Assembly: GCA_964595955.1 (NCBI GenBank)
Contig: CAZQSF010000091.1
Coordinates: 1-15,501, forward strand
Reading direction: 5' to 3'
From: JAJDFU01 sp964595955
GTDB taxonomy: Bacteria > Bacteroidota > Bacteroidia > Chitinophagales > Saprospiraceae
DNA length: 15,501 nt
Shown: in pieces, positions 7,452 through 15,501 of the stretch
Layout of the letters: each line of letters opens with the position of its first letter
How positions within the stretch are numbered: the first letter of the stretch is position 1
Notes under the pieces: generated by a model
Seen by the model: only the letters and a program-made list of their open reading frames with translations
Told to the model about the DNA's origin: nothing
Databases searched by the model: none
Position numbers and translations under genes: made by a program

Positions 7452-7838
7452 CTATAAATTCTCGTATTCGGTCACTTTTGCATCGCCCCAGAGGTCTTCC
7501 AATTGGTAAAACGTCCGCTTGTCTCGATGGAAAATATGAACAATCGTATCGAAAAAGTCGACGCATACCCACAGGCCGTTGCGTTGGCCTTCGACATGGA
7601 ACGGTGTGGTTCCGGCTTCTTTGGCTCGCTTGAGCATGTTTTCGGAAATCGCCCGGACCTGGGTGTTGGATTCGCCTTCGCAGATGATGAAGAAATCCGA
7701 GGGTGCGTCATCGAGTTGTCGCAGATCGAGCTTGACAATGTTTTTCCCTTTGATGTCCTGAATGCTGTCGATGATCAGGTCATTTAGGGCTTCAGGGGTG
7801 GTGATGGGTGAGAAGTCAAGGTTGGTCAGTGAACTCAA
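7452..7838 (-). CDS. rsfS: Ribosome silencing factor RsfS
   Basis: 128 residues. RsfS (RsfA/YbeB/Iojap family) binds ribosomal protein L14 of the large subunit and blocks joining with the small subunit, saving energy under starvation. The core is clear: SDFFIICEG (residues 47-55), the GLWVCVDFFDTIVHIF segment (88-103), and the C-terminal DLWGDAK (115-121). The start must be the TTG at 7838: an in-frame stop lies two codons upstream, and no ATG or GTG occurs before the conserved domain. The gene is divergent from birA (66 bp apart) and lies upstream of ftsH on the same strand, an arrangement I associate with Bacteroidota. Confidence 0.93.
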   Translation of the reverse strand: MSSLTNLDFSPITTPEALNDLIIDSIQDIKGKNIVKLDLRQLDDAPSDFFIICEGESNTQVRAISENMLKRAKEAGTTPFHVEGQRNGLWVCVDFFDTIVHIFHRDKRTFYQLEDLWGDAKVTEYENL

Positions 7839-7850
7839 ACTCTAGTTTTG
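7822..7850 (+). promoter_or_regulatory. Possible promoter for birA-cinA
   Basis: TTG at 7822-7824 followed after 18 bases by TAGTTTTG (7843-7850) fits the Bacteroidota TTG/TAnnTTTG pattern, with a leader of roughly 50 nt before the birA TTG start. A second TAGTTTTG (7852-7859) follows immediately as part of a TTAGTTTTG-like direct repeat. The element overlaps the start of rsfS on the other strand. Confidence 0.4.
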
Positions 7851-7902
7851 TTAGTTTTGAAAATCCAGGCCGCAGCCCAAGAACCACTACTAAAATAGAC
7901 GC

Positions 7903-7914
7903 TTTTGATCAAAA
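7903..7914. promoter_or_regulatory. Palindrome over the birA start codon
   Basis: TTTTGATCAAAA is a perfect 12-bp palindrome that includes the TTG start codon of birA (7905-7907). It could be a regulator site or simply chance in an AT-rich spot. I cannot link it to a known regulator. Confidence 0.3.
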
Positions 7915-8687
7915 AGAGAAACACCCTCTTCGTAGGAAAGTTCCATGAGCATTTTTCGGCCCTGGAATCCACCAACGAATATGCCGCCAAACGCCTTGCC
8001 GAGGGGCGTCCGGCAGAGGGCACCGTCGTCACGACTTTTGACCAGCGGGCGGGCCGGGGTCAGAGGGGCAATACCTGGATGTCGGAGCCCGGTAAAAATA
8101 TTGCTTTCAGCCTCATCCTGTACCCGGGCTTTCTGCTCGCGGAGCGCACATTTCTTCTCAATCAGATGGCTTCCCTGGCCGTGCGCGACCTCTTGCAGCC
8201 GCTTCTGGAACCTGAGGTACAGGTCAAATGGCCCAACGACGTGCTGGTGGATCACCGGAAAGTGGCCGGCATCCTGATTCAGAACACGCTGGGAGGCCGG
8301 GGCATATCCAGCAGCATCGTAGGTATTGGCCTGAACGTCAATCAAGTGCACTTCCCGGCTCATTTGCCTCAGGCCGGCAGCTTGCGAGCTTTCAGCGGCA
8401 AGAACTACGACCTCCCCGAATTGGTGGCCGGCCTATGCCACCACCTGGAACAGCGCTACCTGCAACTTCGGCAGGGCCGCTATGCGCAGATGGACGATGC
8501 CTACAGCCGGTCGATGTACGGCCGGGGGGCATGGCTAACCTTCGAACGGCCCGGCGGAGCCCTTTTTTCAGCTCAGTTGCTGGGCACGGATCACCGGGGG
8601 TGCCTTCGCCTCCGCCATGCCGACGGCCGGGAGGAACATTTCCAAGTCAAGAATGTTAGACTGGCAACCCAATCTGAGCAGTTATGA
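7905..8687 (+). CDS. birA: Biotin--[acetyl-CoA-carboxylase] ligase, single-function form
   Basis: 260 residues. The enzyme uses ATP to activate biotin and attaches it to a lysine of the biotin carboxyl carrier protein of acetyl-CoA carboxylase and related enzymes. Visible motifs are the STNEYA segment (22-27), the biotinyl-AMP-binding loop GRGQRG (50-55), KWPNDV (108-113), KVAGIL (119-124) and GIGLNVN (140-146). A small C-terminal domain follows. There is no N-terminal helix-turn-helix, so this is the catalytic-only form without the repressor function of E. coli BirA. The start is TTG at 7905: a stop precedes it at 7896-7898, and no ATG occurs before residue 59. The TTG sits inside the palindrome TTTTGATCAAAA. 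The stop overlaps the cinA start in ATGA, suggesting translational coupling. Confidence 0.94.
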   Translation: MIKKRNTLFVGKFHEHFSALESTNEYAAKRLAEGRPAEGTVVTTFDQRAGRGQRGNTWMSEPGKNIAFSLILYPGFLLAERTFLLNQMASLAVRDLLQPLLEPEVQVKWPNDVLVDHRKVAGILIQNTLGGRGISSSIVGIGLNVNQVHFPAHLPQAGSLRAFSGKNYDLPELVAGLCHHLEQRYLQLRQGRYAQMDDAYSRSMYGRGAWLTFERPGGALFSAQLLGTDHRGCLRLRHADGREEHFQVKNVRLATQSEQL

Positions 8688-9961
8688 ACGTTCACCTCAT
8701 TACCGTTGGCGACGAGATTCTCATCGGCCAGATCGTGGATACTAACTCGGCCTGGATGGCTCGCCAACTCAACCTTATCGGGGCGCATGTGGTGGGCATC
8801 GATTCAGTGGGCGACGACGGCCCGGCCATTCAGCAGGCCCTGGATCGCGCTTTTGCGCATGCCGAGGTTGCCCTGCTCACCGGCGGCCTGGGTCCTACCA
8901 AGGACGATATGACCAAAAAGGCCCTGGCCGACTACTTCGACACGGAGTTGGTGCTGCACGAACCGACCTGGGAGCGCATCCAGCGCATCTTTCAGCGGCT
9001 GGGCCGCCGCGTGACGGAAGCGCACCGCCTGCAGAGCTACCTGCCCGCTACGGCCGAGTTGCTGCCCAACAAGATGGGTACTGCGCCCGGCATGTGGCTG
9101 GAGCGCCAAGGCCGCGTGGCCGTATCTATGCCGGGCATTCCGTACGAGATGCAGTATCTGATGGAAAAGGAGGTACTGCCCCGGCTGCGGGACCGGTTTC
9201 CCGCCCGGCCCATTGCGCATCGCACCCTGCTTACGGTTGGGGAAGGCGAATCTCAGATTGCCGAGCGCCTCGAAGCCTTCGAGGACAGCCTGCCGCCCTG
9301 GATAAAGCTGGCTTATTTGCCCAACCTGGGCCGGGTGCGCCTCCGGCTGAGCGGTCGCCACGAGGACGCCGCCGTGCTGGATGGCCTCCTGGATGAAAAA
9401 GCAGCCGAACTGCGCCAGCTGCTGCCCGATCTCGTCTTCGGGCAGGAAACGCAAACCCTGGAAGGGGTCGTCGGGCAGATGCTGCGCGAGCGGAACCTCC
9501 GCCTGGGTACGGCCGAAAGCTGTACCGGCGGGCATCTGGCGCATCGCATTACGGCTATACCGGGCTCGTCCGACTACTTTGAGGGCAGTGTGGTGGCCTA
9601 TTCCAATGCCGTCAAACAGCGCCTCCTGAACGTGAAAACGGCTACGCTGGAAGCGCAGGGCGCAGTGAGCGAAGCCGTGGTGATCGAAATGGTACAAGGA
9701 GCTCTGCAGGCCTTGGATTGCGACCTGGCCATTGCCACCTCCGGCATTGCCGGCCCGGGTGGAGGTACGGCTGAAAAACCGGTGGGCACGGTTTGGATGG
9801 CCGTGGGCAATCGGGAGCATATCCGGCCCTATCTGCTTCGTGCCGGCAAGGATCGGTTGAAGAACATTCAGTTCTCGACCGTGCACGCGCTCAACCTGCT
9901 CCGCAAATTCGTTGTGGACTACTATCCACTGGAGGAGAATGTGATCGAAGCTCCACACTAA
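8684..9961 (+). CDS. cinA: CinA-like protein: MoaB-like domain plus PncC nicotinamide-nucleotide amidase domain
   Basis: 425 residues, the full two-domain length. The N-terminal domain (about 1-170) is the MoaB/MogA-like fold with GDEILIGQIVDTNSAW (9-24) and TGGLGPTKDD (66-75); in the family it acts as an ADP-ribose pyrophosphatase. The C-terminal domain (about 258-415) is the PncC type, which deamidates nicotinamide mononucleotide for NAD salvage. It carries AESCTGG (277-283) with the expected catalytic Ser279, a conserved YSNAVK segment with Lys311, and GIAGPGGG (354-361). The competence/DNA-damage name is historical. The start ATG overlaps the birA stop by four bases (ATGA), so the pair is very likely one operon. 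It ends about 70 bp before the E2 gene, which has its own promoter. Confidence 0.95.
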   Translation: MNVHLITVGDEILIGQIVDTNSAWMARQLNLIGAHVVGIDSVGDDGPAIQQALDRAFAHAEVALLTGGLGPTKDDMTKKALADYFDTELVLHEPTWERIQRIFQRLGRRVTEAHRLQSYLPATAELLPNKMGTAPGMWLERQGRVAVSMPGIPYEMQYLMEKEVLPRLRDRFPARPIAHRTLLTVGEGESQIAERLEAFEDSLPPWIKLAYLPNLGRVRLRLSGRHEDAAVLDGLLDEKAAELRQLLPDLVFGQETQTLEGVVGQMLRERNLRLGTAESCTGGHLAHRITAIPGSSDYFEGSVVAYSNAVKQRLLNVKTATLEAQGAVSEAVVIEMVQGALQALDCDLAIATSGIAGPGGGTAEKPVGTVWMAVGNREHIRPYLLRAGKDRLKNIQFSTVHALNLLRKFVVDYYPLEENVIEAPH

Positions 9962-9962
9962 C

Positions 9963-9993
9963 TTTGATACCCCCTGGAATTCCGTTAATTTTG
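9963..9993 (+). promoter_or_regulatory. Bacteroidota-type promoter for E2 gene
   Basis: TTTG (9963-9966) is followed after 19 bases by TAATTTTG (9986-9993), a near-ideal match to the phylum's -33/-7 pattern. Transcription should begin near 10000, giving a leader of about 35 nt. A small palindrome, GCGCAATTTGCGC (9996-10008), lies at the expected 5' end of the mRNA. Confidence 0.65.
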
Positions 9994-10034
9994 CAGCGCA
10001 ATTTGCGCATCCTAACCAATACCAAATACGAGCT

Positions 10035-11411
10035 ATGGCACAGGTGGAACTCATTATGCCCAAGATGGGCGAAAGCATCATGGAAGCTCAGATCCTGAGC
10101 TGGGTCAAAAAAGAGGGCGATACCGTAGAGGAAGAGGAAACCATTTTGGAGATTGCCACCGATAAAGTCGATTCCGAAGTGCCTTCCCCGGTGAGCGGCA
10201 CCATCGCCAAGATCCTGTACGAAGAGGGGGCTACGGTGGAAATCGGCCAACCGATCGCCCTCATTGCCACGGAAGGCGAGGAGCCCGAAGTGCAGGATTC
10301 ACCCGCTGTAGCCAGCGGTACGGCCAGCTCCAACGGCTCGTCTGCCAACGGCTCCGAGAGGGAAGCCCCGGCCAGTCAGCCGGAGCCGGAACCCGAACCT
10401 ATTTTGGCCGAAGCGCCCTCAGGGGGCACGCCGGTGACCGGCCGCAGCGGAAGTCGATTTTACTCCCCCCTGGTGCGCACCATAGCTCAAAAGGAAAATA
10501 TCTCACTGGAAGAACTCGAACAATTGGAGGGCAGCGGCATGCATGGAAGGGTGACCAAAAAGGATATCCTGGCCTATGTGGAGCACCGCAAAGAGCAGCC
10601 CGTATCGAAACCCCTGGCACAGTCCAAAGCGCAACCTGCCAGCCCCCCTGCCGAGCCGAAACCCATCAGCCAGACCTCGCCCGGCACCCAGTCTTCCGGC
10701 AACAATGTGGAGATCATCGAAATGGACCGCATGCGCAAGCTCATTGCCGATCACATGGTGCGCTCCAAGCAGACTTCTCCCCACGTGACCTCTTTCGTGG
10801 AAGTGGATGTGACCAACATGGTGAACTGGCGGAATCGCAACAAAAAGAACTTTCAGGAACGCTACGGCGAGAAGATAACCTTCACGCCTCTGTTTATCGA
10901 AGCGGTGATCAAGGCACTGCACGACTATCCCATGGTCAATATCTCCGTAGACGGCGACAAGATCATCCGCAAGAAAGACCTCAACATCGGTATGGCTACG
11001 GCTATGCCCAACGGCAACCTCATCGTACCGGTCATCAAAAAGGCCGATCACCTCAGCCTGATCGGGCTGACCAAAACCGTGAATGACCTGGCTGCCCGCG
11101 CCCGCGACAACAAGCTCAAGGCCGACGAGATCCAGGACGGCTCCTTCACCATTACCAATGTGGGCACCTTCGGCAACGTGATGGGCACGCCCATCATCAA
11201 TCAACCCCAGGTGGCCATAATGGCTACCGGCGCCATTCGGAAGAAACCGGCCGTGGTAGAGACCGAATTCGGCGACCTCATTGCCGTGCGGCATCTGATG
11301 TTCCTCTCCCTCAGCTACGACCACCGTGTGGTGGACGGCTTCCTGGGCGGCTCCTTCCTGCGACGGGTGGGCGACTACATGGAGCAGTTCGATCCCGAAC
11401 GCACGATCTAG
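10035..11411 (+). CDS. Dihydrolipoamide acyltransferase, E2 component of a 2-oxo acid dehydrogenase
   Basis: 458 residues. E2 proteins form the core of pyruvate, 2-oxoglutarate or branched-chain 2-oxo acid dehydrogenase complexes and move acyl groups to CoA on a lipoyl arm. Three parts are visible. The lipoyl domain (1-80) has the lipoylated lysine in ATDKVDSE (Lys44). A Pro/Ala/Ser/Glu-rich linker leads to the peripheral-subunit-binding domain (141-182), with SPLVRTIA and GRVTKKDI. A second Pro/Ala/Ser-rich linker leads to the catalytic domain (about 225-455), which has the active-site motif DHRVVDG with His430 and Asp434. There is one lipoyl domain only. No E1 or E3 gene is adjacent, so the substrate is unclear. 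DKVDSEVPSP resembles branched-chain-type or general Bacteroidota E2s, which is a weak hint. The gene has its own promoter and ends in an overlap with sodA. Confidence 0.95.
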   Translation: MAQVELIMPKMGESIMEAQILSWVKKEGDTVEEEETILEIATDKVDSEVPSPVSGTIAKILYEEGATVEIGQPIALIATEGEEPEVQDSPAVASGTASSNGSSANGSEREAPASQPEPEPEPILAEAPSGGTPVTGRSGSRFYSPLVRTIAQKENISLEELEQLEGSGMHGRVTKKDILAYVEHRKEQPVSKPLAQSKAQPASPPAEPKPISQTSPGTQSSGNNVEIIEMDRMRKLIADHMVRSKQTSPHVTSFVEVDVTNMVNWRNRNKKNFQERYGEKITFTPLFIEAVIKALHDYPMVNISVDGDKIIRKKDLNIGMATAMPNGNLIVPVIKKADHLSLIGLTKTVNDLAARARDNKLKADEIQDGSFTITNVGTFGNVMGTPIINQPQVAIMATGAIRKKPAVVETEFGDLIAVRHLMFLSLSYDHRVVDGFLGGSFLRRVGDYMEQFDPERTI

Positions 11412-12043
11412 ACGGAAATCGCGATCCGGCGTGCCGCTTTGTAGCGCTGATTGACAGCCTCCCAGTTGATGAGTTCGAAGAATGCATCCGCGTAGGCGGC
11501 CCGGCGGTTTTGGTAATGGAGGTAGTATGCGTGTTCCCACACATCCAGCCCCAGTATGGGGCGCCCCTCATCTTTTACCACATTCATAAGCGGATTGTCC
11601 TGATTGGGGGTGCTGGTGACGAACAGTTCCCCTACAGGTTCGCTCACGCATAGCCAGGCCCAGCCGGAGCCGAAACGGCCCAGGGCCGCTTTCTTGAAGG
11701 CTTCCTGGAAGCCCTCGTAGGTGCCGAAGGTGCGGTTCAGCGCCTTGGCGATCTGCATGTCTTCGTTCAGCGGATATTTGCCGGCGGGGCCCATGATCGT
11801 CCAGAACAAGCTGTGGTTGTAGTAGCCGCCGCCGTTGTTGCGAATCGCCATAGCATAAGTGGAAATGTTGGCCAGCAACTGTTCAATGCTGGTGTCCTTC
11901 ACCCCTTCCTCCTCCAGGGCCGCATTGAGCTTGCGGGTGTAGCCCGCGTGGTGTTTTTGGTGGTGAATGCGCATGGTGCGCTCGTCAATTTGCGGCTCCA
12001 GGGCATCGTAAGGGTACGGTAGGTCGGGAAGTTCGAATTGCAT
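11408..12043 (-). CDS. sodA: Superoxide dismutase, Mn/Fe family
   Basis: 211 residues from the ATG at 12043. The frame continues upstream for 44 codons, but those residues are not SOD-like and overlap the neighbouring gene end. The enzyme converts superoxide to hydrogen peroxide and oxygen. The four expected metal ligands are present: His27 in MRIHHQKHH, His77 in YYNHSLFW, and Asp167 with His171 in LDVWEHAYY. GGGYYNHSLFW, GSGWAWL and NQDNPL lean towards the manganese type, though metal use cannot be proved from sequence. No signal peptide is present, so it is cytoplasmic. It is convergent with the E2 gene and shares the CTAG stop region. It lies 52 bp downstream of an NAD(P)-binding protein gene on the same strand and is possibly co-transcribed with it. 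Confidence 0.96.
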   Translation of the reverse strand: MQFELPDLPYPYDALEPQIDERTMRIHHQKHHAGYTRKLNAALEEEGVKDTSIEQLLANISTYAMAIRNNGGGYYNHSLFWTIMGPAGKYPLNEDMQIAKALNRTFGTYEGFQEAFKKAALGRFGSGWAWLCVSEPVGELFVTSTPNQDNPLMNVVKDEGRPILGLDVWEHAYYLHYQNRRAAYADAFFELINWEAVNQRYKAARRIAISV

Positions 12044-12095
12044 AATAAACCTTTGGTATACAAGGCGTTCGGGGCAGGGGATGTTCGTCCGGCCC

Positions 12096-13025
12096 TCAGC
12101 TCTTTTCCAGGGCTGCCACCACCTCTTTGATCCCCTGCTCGTAGGCTGTGGGGGTAAAACCGAAGTGTTTGTCAAACTTGCTGCTGTCGAATACGTAATC
12201 CTGCGTGTTCTGGTAAAGCATCTCCGGCATTTCCCGCATTTCGGGGACGAACAGCCCCATCAACTTCAGCATGAACGATCCCACCTCTCGGTAGCGGGGT
12301 TCCACGCCCATCTCCCGGGCAATGGCTTCGATCCATTCCCTGCCGGTGGGCGGATCCGGCCGGGTGGGCAAGTGCCAGACCTGACCGTAGGCGTTTTCGG
12401 TATTGCCCAACATGGCGGTGGCTTTAGCCGCATCGGGGGTGAAGGTGAAGGAATGGACCTTGTCGGCCTTGCCCATCCAGTTGGCCTTCTGGCCTTTGGC
12501 AAAGGGCTTGAATACGGTCTCTACGATCACGCTGTTTTCCACCCCGGGCCCGTAAAAGTCGGCTGAGCGGGCGATGAGTCCCTGGACCTCGCCCTTATCC
12601 ACCGCTTCCAGCAGCAGCTCGGCCACCTCCTTTCGCACCTGTCCTTTTTTGCTGGCCGGCCCCACGGGCGCTTCTTCGGTCATGTGCGGAATGGCCGAGG
12701 GGGCGTACATATACACATTGTCGAAAAAGACCAGTTTGGTATCGTGCCGCCGGCAGGCTTCGATCACATTGCGCATGAGGGGCACCCAGTTGCGTTGCCA
12801 GACGGCAATGCGGTACGGCAGGCCCACCGTGAGGTAGGCAATATCGCTGCCGGCTACGGCCCGGTCCGCATCTTCTTTTTTCGTCAAATCCGCAGCGATC
12901 AATTCATCGGTTTCATTTACCTTTTGCGGTGTGCGACTCACCAGCCGCACCTGAGCAGTATATCGAAGGAGGTCTTTAGCCAGATCTTTTCCGATCGCAC
13001 CGCCGGAACCGAGTATCGTTTGCAT
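12096..13025 (-). CDS. NAD(P)-binding, NAD-dependent epimerase/dehydratase-like (atypical SDR) protein
   Basis: 309 residues from the ATG at 13025. An upstream extension in the same frame adds 17 residues ahead of the Rossmann start and is unlikely. The N-terminus is a Rossmann nucleotide-binding loop, TILGSGGAIG (3-12), followed by the second strand VRLVSRTP (26-33), whose Arg suggests possible NADP preference, and AADLT (45-49). A strand KLVFFDNVYMY (97-107) and a conserved GPASKKGQVRKEVAE segment (122-136) resemble extended or atypical short-chain dehydrogenases, where Tyr and Lys positions are often changed. The classical YxxxK triad is not clear, so catalysis is uncertain. Some members of this superfamily are redox sensors or reductases. 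It is upstream of sodA and divergent from fdhD. The family is well supported; the substrate is unknown. Confidence 0.85.
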   Translation of the reverse strand: MQTILGSGGAIGKDLAKDLLRYTAQVRLVSRTPQKVNETDELIAADLTKKEDADRAVAGSDIAYLTVGLPYRIAVWQRNWVPLMRNVIEACRRHDTKLVFFDNVYMYAPSAIPHMTEEAPVGPASKKGQVRKEVAELLLEAVDKGEVQGLIARSADFYGPGVENSVIVETVFKPFAKGQKANWMGKADKVHSFTFTPDAAKATAMLGNTENAYGQVWHLPTRPDPPTGREWIEAIAREMGVEPRYREVGSFMLKLMGLFVPEMREMPEMLYQNTQDYVFDSSKFDKHFGFTPTAYEQGIKEVVAALEKS

Positions 13026-13048
13026 AACAAAGGAGTTTTTCTTGCTTA

Positions 13049-13081
13049 GAAAGATAAGGCCTGGCGTAGCGCGCATCCAAA
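13049..13081 (-). promoter_or_regulatory. Possible promoter for epimerase-like gene
   Basis: On the reverse strand TTTG (13081-13078) is followed after 21 bases by TATCTTTC (13056-13049), which matches TAnnTTTG at all but the last base. Transcription would start about 20 nt before the ATG at 13025. Confidence 0.35.
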
Positions 13082-13146
13082 GTTATGCGTCCGTCTCCGG
13101 CAATCTTGCGACCAATCGTTTCAGAATATGGACAAAGCCCAAGCCC

Positions 13147-13992
13147 ATGGAGTCAGCCACCCGAGCCGTTGAATTGCACAAACTGGTCGATCGCAGAAGT
13201 TTCGTCCGCACAGATGTACTGGCCACCGAAGAGCCGCTGGAGATCCGTCTGCTGTGGGGGCCCCTTCGCGACCGGCGGCGGGAATCCATCGCCATAACCA
13301 TGCGCACCCCGGGAGCCGACGAGGATCTGGCCCGGGGTTTCCTGTACACCGAAGGACTGATCTCCAACGCCGCCCAGGTGCAGGGCGTCCATTTTCCGGC
13401 CGGCCTTCCGGCCGAAGAGGATCGGCAACATGTGATTGAACTGGAGCTGGATCCTGCCGTCGTATTGGAGCCGGAAAAGCTGAGCCGTCATTTTTATACC
13501 TCCAGCTCCTGCGGGGTATGCGGGAAGGGTTCCATCGAGCTGTTGCGGCAGACCATTCCGTTTCTGCCGCGCAAAGGGTTGCCCCGGGTGGCCGTGGAGG
13601 TGCTGTACGGCCTGCCGGAAAGCCTGCGCAACGCCCAGCCCCTCTTTGCGCGCACCGGCGGCATCCACGCCGCAGCCCTGTTCGATGCCGGGGGCACATT
13701 GCGGCTGTTGCGCGAAGATGTCGGGCGCCACAACGCTTTGGACAAACTCATCGGTGCGGCCATGGGGCAGCAAGGGCTGCCGCTGCAGGATGCCCTGCTG
13801 CTGGTGAGCGGGCGGGCCAGTTTCGAGCTGGTGCAAAAGGCGCTGATGGCGGGCCTGCCCATCCTGGCGGCGGTAGGTGCCCCCTCCAGCCTGGCCGCAG
13901 AGCTGGCCAAGGACTACGACATGACCTTGATCGGTTTTCTGCGCGACGGCCAGTGCAATCTGTATTCAGGGAAAGAGCGTTTAATTTTGTAG
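13147..13992 (+). CDS. fdhD: FdhD, sulfurtransferase for formate dehydrogenase-type molybdoenzymes
   Basis: 281 residues from the ATG at 13147. The frame is open to 13042, but the extra 35 residues are not FdhD-like and would run into the divergent promoter region. FdhD binds the molybdenum cofactor and passes sulfur from a cysteine desulfurase to it, an essential step for formate dehydrogenases. The defining loop SSSCGVCG carries the CxxC pair at Cys122 and Cys125 (bases 13510-13521), almost the same numbering as in E. coli. Other family marks are the ADEDLARGFLYTEGLI stretch (about 57-72), TGGIHAAAL (170-178), and REDVGRHNALDKLIG (188-202), the cofactor-binding area. It is followed after 34 bp by an FdhF/YdeP-like gene, its probable client. 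Confidence 0.95.
   Translation: MESATRAVELHKLVDRRSFVRTDVLATEEPLEIRLLWGPLRDRRRESIAITMRTPGADEDLARGFLYTEGLISNAAQVQGVHFPAGLPAEEDRQHVIELELDPAVVLEPEKLSRHFYTSSSCGVCGKGSIELLRQTIPFLPRKGLPRVAVEVLYGLPESLRNAQPLFARTGGIHAAALFDAGGTLRLLREDVGRHNALDKLIGAAMGQQGLPLQDALLLVSGRASFELVQKALMAGLPILAAVGAPSSLAAELAKDYDMTLIGFLRDGQCNLYSGKERLIL
13982..13989 (+). promoter_or_regulatory. Possible -7 element for the FdhF-like gene
   Basis: TAATTTTG matches TAnnTTTG and overlaps the last codons of fdhD, ending at its TAG stop. No good TTG lies at the expected distance upstream, so the FdhF-like gene may equally be read from the fdhD transcript. Confidence 0.3.
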
Positions 13993-14026
13993 ATTCAGAT
14001 AGCGAATTCCCTAAGCACCCATCCAC

Positions 14027-15501
<1,475 letters not shown>

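Noticed and set aside
8804..10081. 425-codon open frame on the reverse strand
   Set aside because: Antisense to cinA, which has all expected motifs.
10503..11540. 345-codon open frame on the reverse strand
   Set aside because: Antisense to the E2 catalytic domain; His/Gly-rich composition typical of a shadow frame.

Overview
The window looks like chromosomal DNA from a member of the Bacteroidota with fairly high GC (about 60-65% in most genes). The evidence is the gene content (an AAA+ protease FtsH next to RsfS, a short ClpS, a stand-alone 2-oxo acid dehydrogenase E2) and several upstream regions carrying the phylum-specific promoter pattern TTG...TAnnTTTG, with few Shine-Dalgarno sites. 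A Saprospiria/Lewinella-like affiliation is only my inference from the GC level.

Layout. Positions 1-3011 hold two overlapping forward genes. The first is cut by the window start, is unrecognised, and has clearly lower GC than the rest. The second is a lipoprotein with a probable kelch-type beta-propeller. Positions 3034-4130 hold two reverse genes, clpS and a BCP-type peroxiredoxin, separated by about 330 bp densely packed with hairpins. An EamA-family transporter (4341-5249, forward) faces ftsH (reverse), and a strong intrinsic terminator for ftsH lies between them. rsfS lies upstream of ftsH on the same strand and is divergent from a birA-cinA pair. Both divergent genes appear to start with TTG. 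A lone E2 acyltransferase gene with a near-ideal promoter follows. It runs tail-to-tail into sodA, and the two stop codons share one CTAG. An NAD(P)-binding epimerase-like gene lies upstream of sodA and is divergent from fdhD. fdhD is followed by the start of a large FdhF/YdeP-type molybdopterin oxidoreductase that runs off the window end.

How the genes fit together. ClpS, FtsH and RsfS concern protein quality control and ribosome silencing. Peroxiredoxin and superoxide dismutase handle oxidants. BirA and the E2 subunit concern cofactor-bearing swinging-arm enzymes. CinA belongs to pyridine-nucleotide salvage and damage control. FdhD supplies sulfur to the molybdenum cofactor of formate dehydrogenase-type enzymes, so its position just before the FdhF-like gene makes functional sense. 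I see no phage, transposase, CRISPR array, tRNA or rRNA. The least explained parts are the low-GC first gene with its lipoprotein partner and the hairpin array at about 3437-3653.
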